This document shows, piece by piece, positions 5,177-5,573 of a DNA stretch of 5,573 bases. Source of the DNA: Candidatus Beckwithbacteria bacterium CG23_combo_of_CG06-09_8_20_14_all_47_9 (lineage in GTDB: Bacteria; Patescibacteriota; Microgenomatia; UBA1400; CG1-02-47-37); contig PCSQ01000132.1 of NCBI GenBank assembly GCA_002772455.1, positions 1-5,573 of the forward strand, written 5' to 3'. The notes under the pieces were generated by a model. The model saw only the letters and a program-made list of their open reading frames with translations, was not told where the DNA came from and ran no database searches. The position numbers and the translations under genes were made by a program. Within the stretch, counting starts at the first letter, position 1, and every line of letters starts with the position of its first letter.

Positions 5177-5573
5177 ATGACCTATACCGCAAAAGACATT
5201 ACCATTCTGGAAGGGCTCGAACCGGTCCGCAAGCGGCCGGGGATGTACATCGGCTCCACCGACGCCCACGGCCTGCACCATATTCTGACGGAAATCATTG
5301 ACAACTCCGTCGACGAAGCCATTCCCGGTTTTGCCAAAAATATTTGGGTGACCCTGGCCAAAGACGGCTCGGCCACGGTGATCGACGACGGCCGGGGAAT
5401 CCCCATCGACAAACACAAATCCGGCGCCTCGGCCCTGGAAATCACCATGACCAAACTCCACGCCGGCGGCAAGTTCGGCTCATCGGCCTACCAAGCTTCA
5501 GCCGGCCTTCACGGTGTCGGCGCCTCGGCTGTTAACGCCCTATCCCGCTTTATGCAGGTGATTGTCAAACGGG
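5177..5573 (+). CDS. gyrB: Type II DNA topoisomerase B subunit (GyrB, possibly ParE), N-terminal part only
   Basis: ATPase subunit of DNA gyrase (negative supercoiling) or topoisomerase IV (decatenation). I translated from ATG 5177; the frame stays open for 132 codons to the window end, about a fifth of the usual 630-650 residues. The GHKL ATP-binding fold is clear: [18 protein letters not shown] (11-28), then [10 protein letters not shown] with the catalytic Glu E39 and Mg-binding N43. VIDDGRGIP follows, with D70 equivalent to E. coli D73. HAGGKFGSS (95-103) and [13 protein letters not shown] (110-122) form the ATP lid. The A-P-x-G segment and the [14 protein letters not shown] wording do not separate GyrB from ParE; the missing C-terminal part would. 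GyrB is preferred because reduced genomes usually keep gyrase. The start is supported by the conserved distance to the RKRPGMYIG motif. No Shine-Dalgarno is visible. Confidence 0.93.
   Translation, partial: MTYTAKDITILEGLEPVRKRPGMYIGSTDAHGLHHILTEIIDNSVDEAIPGFAKNIWVTLAKDGSATVIDDGRGIPIDKHKSGASALEITMTKLHAGGKFGSSAYQASAGLHGVGASAVNALSRFMQVIVKR

Noticed and set aside
4997..5472. Minus-strand open frames opposite the topoisomerase gene
   Set aside because: They cover the conserved GHKL domain encoded on the plus strand and the transposase 3' end, and their translations show no family features.

Overview
The window looks like a bacterial chromosome segment. It is most plausibly from a member of the Candidate Phyla Radiation (Patescibacteria), although this is inference. 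The grounds are a compact pilB-pilT-pilC operon, a very short DNA polymerase III delta'-like protein, start codons without evident Shine-Dalgarno sequences, very short predicted leaders, and a single-gene Y1 transposase of the REP-associated (RAYT) kind. All stop codons seen are TAA, and no in-frame TGA is needed, so the standard code fits.

Left part, minus strand (1-3758): a type IV pilus motor operon transcribed right to left. pilB (extension ATPase) is followed after 7 bases by pilT (retraction ATPase). pilT overlaps pilC (inner-membrane platform protein) by one base (TAATG). pilC runs off the left edge and lacks roughly its last fifth. Together these genes encode the cytoplasmic engine and platform that extend and retract a pilus for adhesion, twitching or DNA uptake.

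Centre (3759-3795): a 37-base divergent intergenic region. Its palindrome ATTATAAT supplies a perfect TATAAT -10 box on both strands, so pilB and the rightward gene appear to share one promoter core. The pilB transcript would be nearly leaderless.

Right part, plus strand (3796-5573): a minimal holB-like gene (delta' of the clamp loader, 208 aa), a RAYT/IS200-like transposase gene, and the first 132 codons of a type II topoisomerase B subunit (gyrB, or possibly parE). The transposase gene is markedly AT-rich against its neighbours. It is bracketed by two near-identical hairpin repeats (CCTGCAGGGT-CCA-ACCCTGCAGG), with a third, slightly diverged copy inside its own coding sequence. The left copy also encodes the last residues and adjoins the stop codon of holB. 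Two more palindromes lie inside holB, and one of them looks like an in-frame insertion.

The most interesting aspect is this RAYT plus palindrome system. Small palindromes that are tolerated inside genes in frame recall REP/REPtron elements and Rickettsia palindromic elements, here in what appears to be a reduced genome. No tRNA, rRNA or CRISPR array was seen, and no non-coding stretch exceeds about 100 bases.
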